Shown here: piece by piece, positions 5,678 to 6,588 of the stretch
Numbering within the stretch: the first letter of the stretch is position 1
Layout of the letters: every line of letters starts with the position of its first letter
Assembly (NCBI GenBank): GCA_003233615.1
Contig: QIMB01000003.1
Coordinates: 1-6,588, forward strand
Direction: 5' to 3'
Length of the DNA: 6,588 nucleotides
DNA from: Nitrospirota bacterium
GTDB lineage: Bacteria > Nitrospirota > Nitrospiria > Nitrospirales > UBA8639
Made by a program: the position numbers and the translations under genes
Notes under the pieces: model-generated
What the model was told of the DNA's origin: nothing
What the model saw: the letters and a program-made list of their open reading frames with translations, nothing else
Databases searched by the model: none

Positions 5678-6588
5678 TTATGGAACCTGAAGACGTAGGG
5701 AAGGGACGATTACGTCACCCTCATCAAGTAATTCCATCCCGAAACGAGGATTGTCAAGCATTTCATGAGCACTACGTCGCCCTTTTGGAGCTTGGTACTG
5801 GAAACTCACATTCGACGTTTTCCCTGATTCAATCTGAACTGTTTGCTCCAAATAGGTCTTCATGCCAGCATGCCAAACCACTACTTCATACTCTCCGGGC
5901 GGAATGCCTGATATTTCAAAGACTCCATCTTCTTTGGTAATGGAATAATAGGGATTATTCAGTACAACTCCCCATGAAAACATATACGGATGAAATCCGC
6001 ATTGCATCACAAAAATATTCCGGTTTTTTCGAAGATGAATATTTTCCACCATAGGCTTGCCAGGCATATGAGTATGGGCATTTTCTCCAAATATTCCCAT
6101 GACCCTATGAAAGGGGTTCATCGGCAAAGGTCGATTAAACAGAATTCTCGCACCTCGTTCACGAGCGGTTTCATATCCCTGAATATCATGCTCGATCGGA
6201 TCCATATTGATCACCGTCAGCTCATCCCGATCTTTAATCACATTCACAAAAGGCAAAAAGTCACAGTCAATGGCTTCGACTTCCACCTTTTTAAGGTTAA
6301 AGGCTCTTCCTCTTTTAACATCCTTTAACATCACCACAACATCTTTTAACGAACCATTTGCTCCAATGATAAAATCCTCAACAATTCGCCAACCCGTTCC
6401 CGTAGAAATCCTTCCACAATAGACCGCATCAGGAATCGTGACCAAATTCATGGCCATGGCTCGAGGTTTTCCCAACAAAGTTACCTTTCCCTTCAACGTC
6501 CCTCCATTATCCACCGAGATCTCGGTGTAGGACCATGCTGGAGTGTTCAGGATTAGCCCACACAATACAACAAACACAACCCAAACAA
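5678..6588 (-). CDS. Cupredoxin-like/carboxypeptidase-regulatory-like exported protein, copy A (5' end outside window)
   Basis: Intact to TAA 5680-5678. The frame is open to the right edge. The GTG at 6577 falls inside a hydrophobic signal-peptide core (VWVVFVVLCGLIL, then NTPAWSY), so the true start lies beyond the window. Numbering from that GTG: GGTLKGKVTLLGK (25-37) begins an N-terminal beta domain with Cys54 (YCGRI) and Cys105 (DCDFLPF). A cupredoxin-like domain (about 100-213) follows, with His130 (EHDIQGYE) and Cys193, His196 and Met199 in MQCGFHPYM. The C-x2-H-x2-M spacing is that of amicyanin, so all four type-1 copper ligands could be present. Residues about 214-262 (GVFEISGIPPGEYEVVVWH) form a carboxypeptidase-regulatory-like domain, and the tail carries GRRSAHEML and PRF. 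Relatives are often labelled 'methylamine utilization protein', but no methylamine dehydrogenase genes are visible here. A role as a periplasmic copper or electron-transfer protein is inferred. It heads the visible operon, with copy B starting four bases after its stop. Confidence 0.88.
   Translation of the reverse strand, partial: VWVVFVVLCGLILNTPAWSYTEISVDNGGTLKGKVTLLGKPRAMAMNLVTIPDAVYCGRISTGTGWRIVEDFIIGANGSLKDVVVMLKDVKRGRAFNLKKVEVEAIDCDFLPFVNVIKDRDELTVINMDPIEHDIQGYETARERGARILFNRPLPMNPFHRVMGIFGENAHTHMPGKPMVENIHLRKNRNIFVMQCGFHPYMFSWGVVLNNPYYSITKEDGVFEISGIPPGEYEVVVWHAGMKTYLEQTVQIESGKTSNVSFQYQAPKGRRSAHEMLDNPRFGMELLDEGDVIVPSLRLQVP

Overview
This window looks like chromosomal DNA from a Gram-negative-type (diderm), probably environmental bacterium. 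Every supported gene lies on the minus strand, and every gene whose N-terminus can be read encodes an exported protein with a signal peptide. The cupredoxin-like proteins carrying YCGRI and DC-x-FLPF motifs, together with an exported DUF255 thioredoxin and a HEAT-repeat protein, remind me of Nitrospirota (a Nitrospira-like nitrite oxidiser of moderate G+C). That placement is from memory of the families and is not proven by the sequence. There are no RNA genes, phage or transposase genes, or CRISPR arrays.

Layout in the direction of transcription (right to left). (1) 6588-5678: cupredoxin-like protein, copy A, with its 5' end cut by the window edge. (2) 5673-4779: tandem paralogue, copy B, split by a frameshift near 5376-5385. 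(3) 4782-4127: exported LolA/DUF4412-like beta-rich protein, split by a frameshift near 4358-4375. (4) 4126-2743: TPR-like plus HEAT-repeat protein, split by a one-base frameshift near 3013-3027. These four are tightly packed (4-nt gap, ATGA overlap, TAA-ATG abutment) and look like one operon. (5) 2742-2446: intergenic, holding an 85-bp REP/MITE-like palindromic repeat. (6) 2445-562: intact exported DUF255/YyaL-type protein with an N-terminal thioredoxin fold (CHAC) and an alpha-barrel. (7) 561-279: intergenic, with a terminator whose hairpin contains the -35 box of a good sigma70-like promoter. (8) 278-1: N-terminal part of a third, divergent member of the copy A/B family, with a strong Shine-Dalgarno sequence, running off the left edge.

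Copies A and B keep a complete amicyanin-type type-1 copper ligand set (His, then C-x2-H-x2-M) followed by a carboxypeptidase-regulatory-like beta domain. A reasonable inference is an envelope copper or redox protein cluster: cupredoxin-like proteins, a thiol-active exported protein, and scaffold or carrier-like partners (HEAT/TPR, LolA-like). No function has been demonstrated.

The main oddity is that three consecutive operon genes each carry one frameshift while the flanking genes are clean. In the HEAT gene, the exact 31-residue repeat register shows one surplus base. In copy B, comparison with copy A suggests a deletion of about 26 nt rather than a one-base error.
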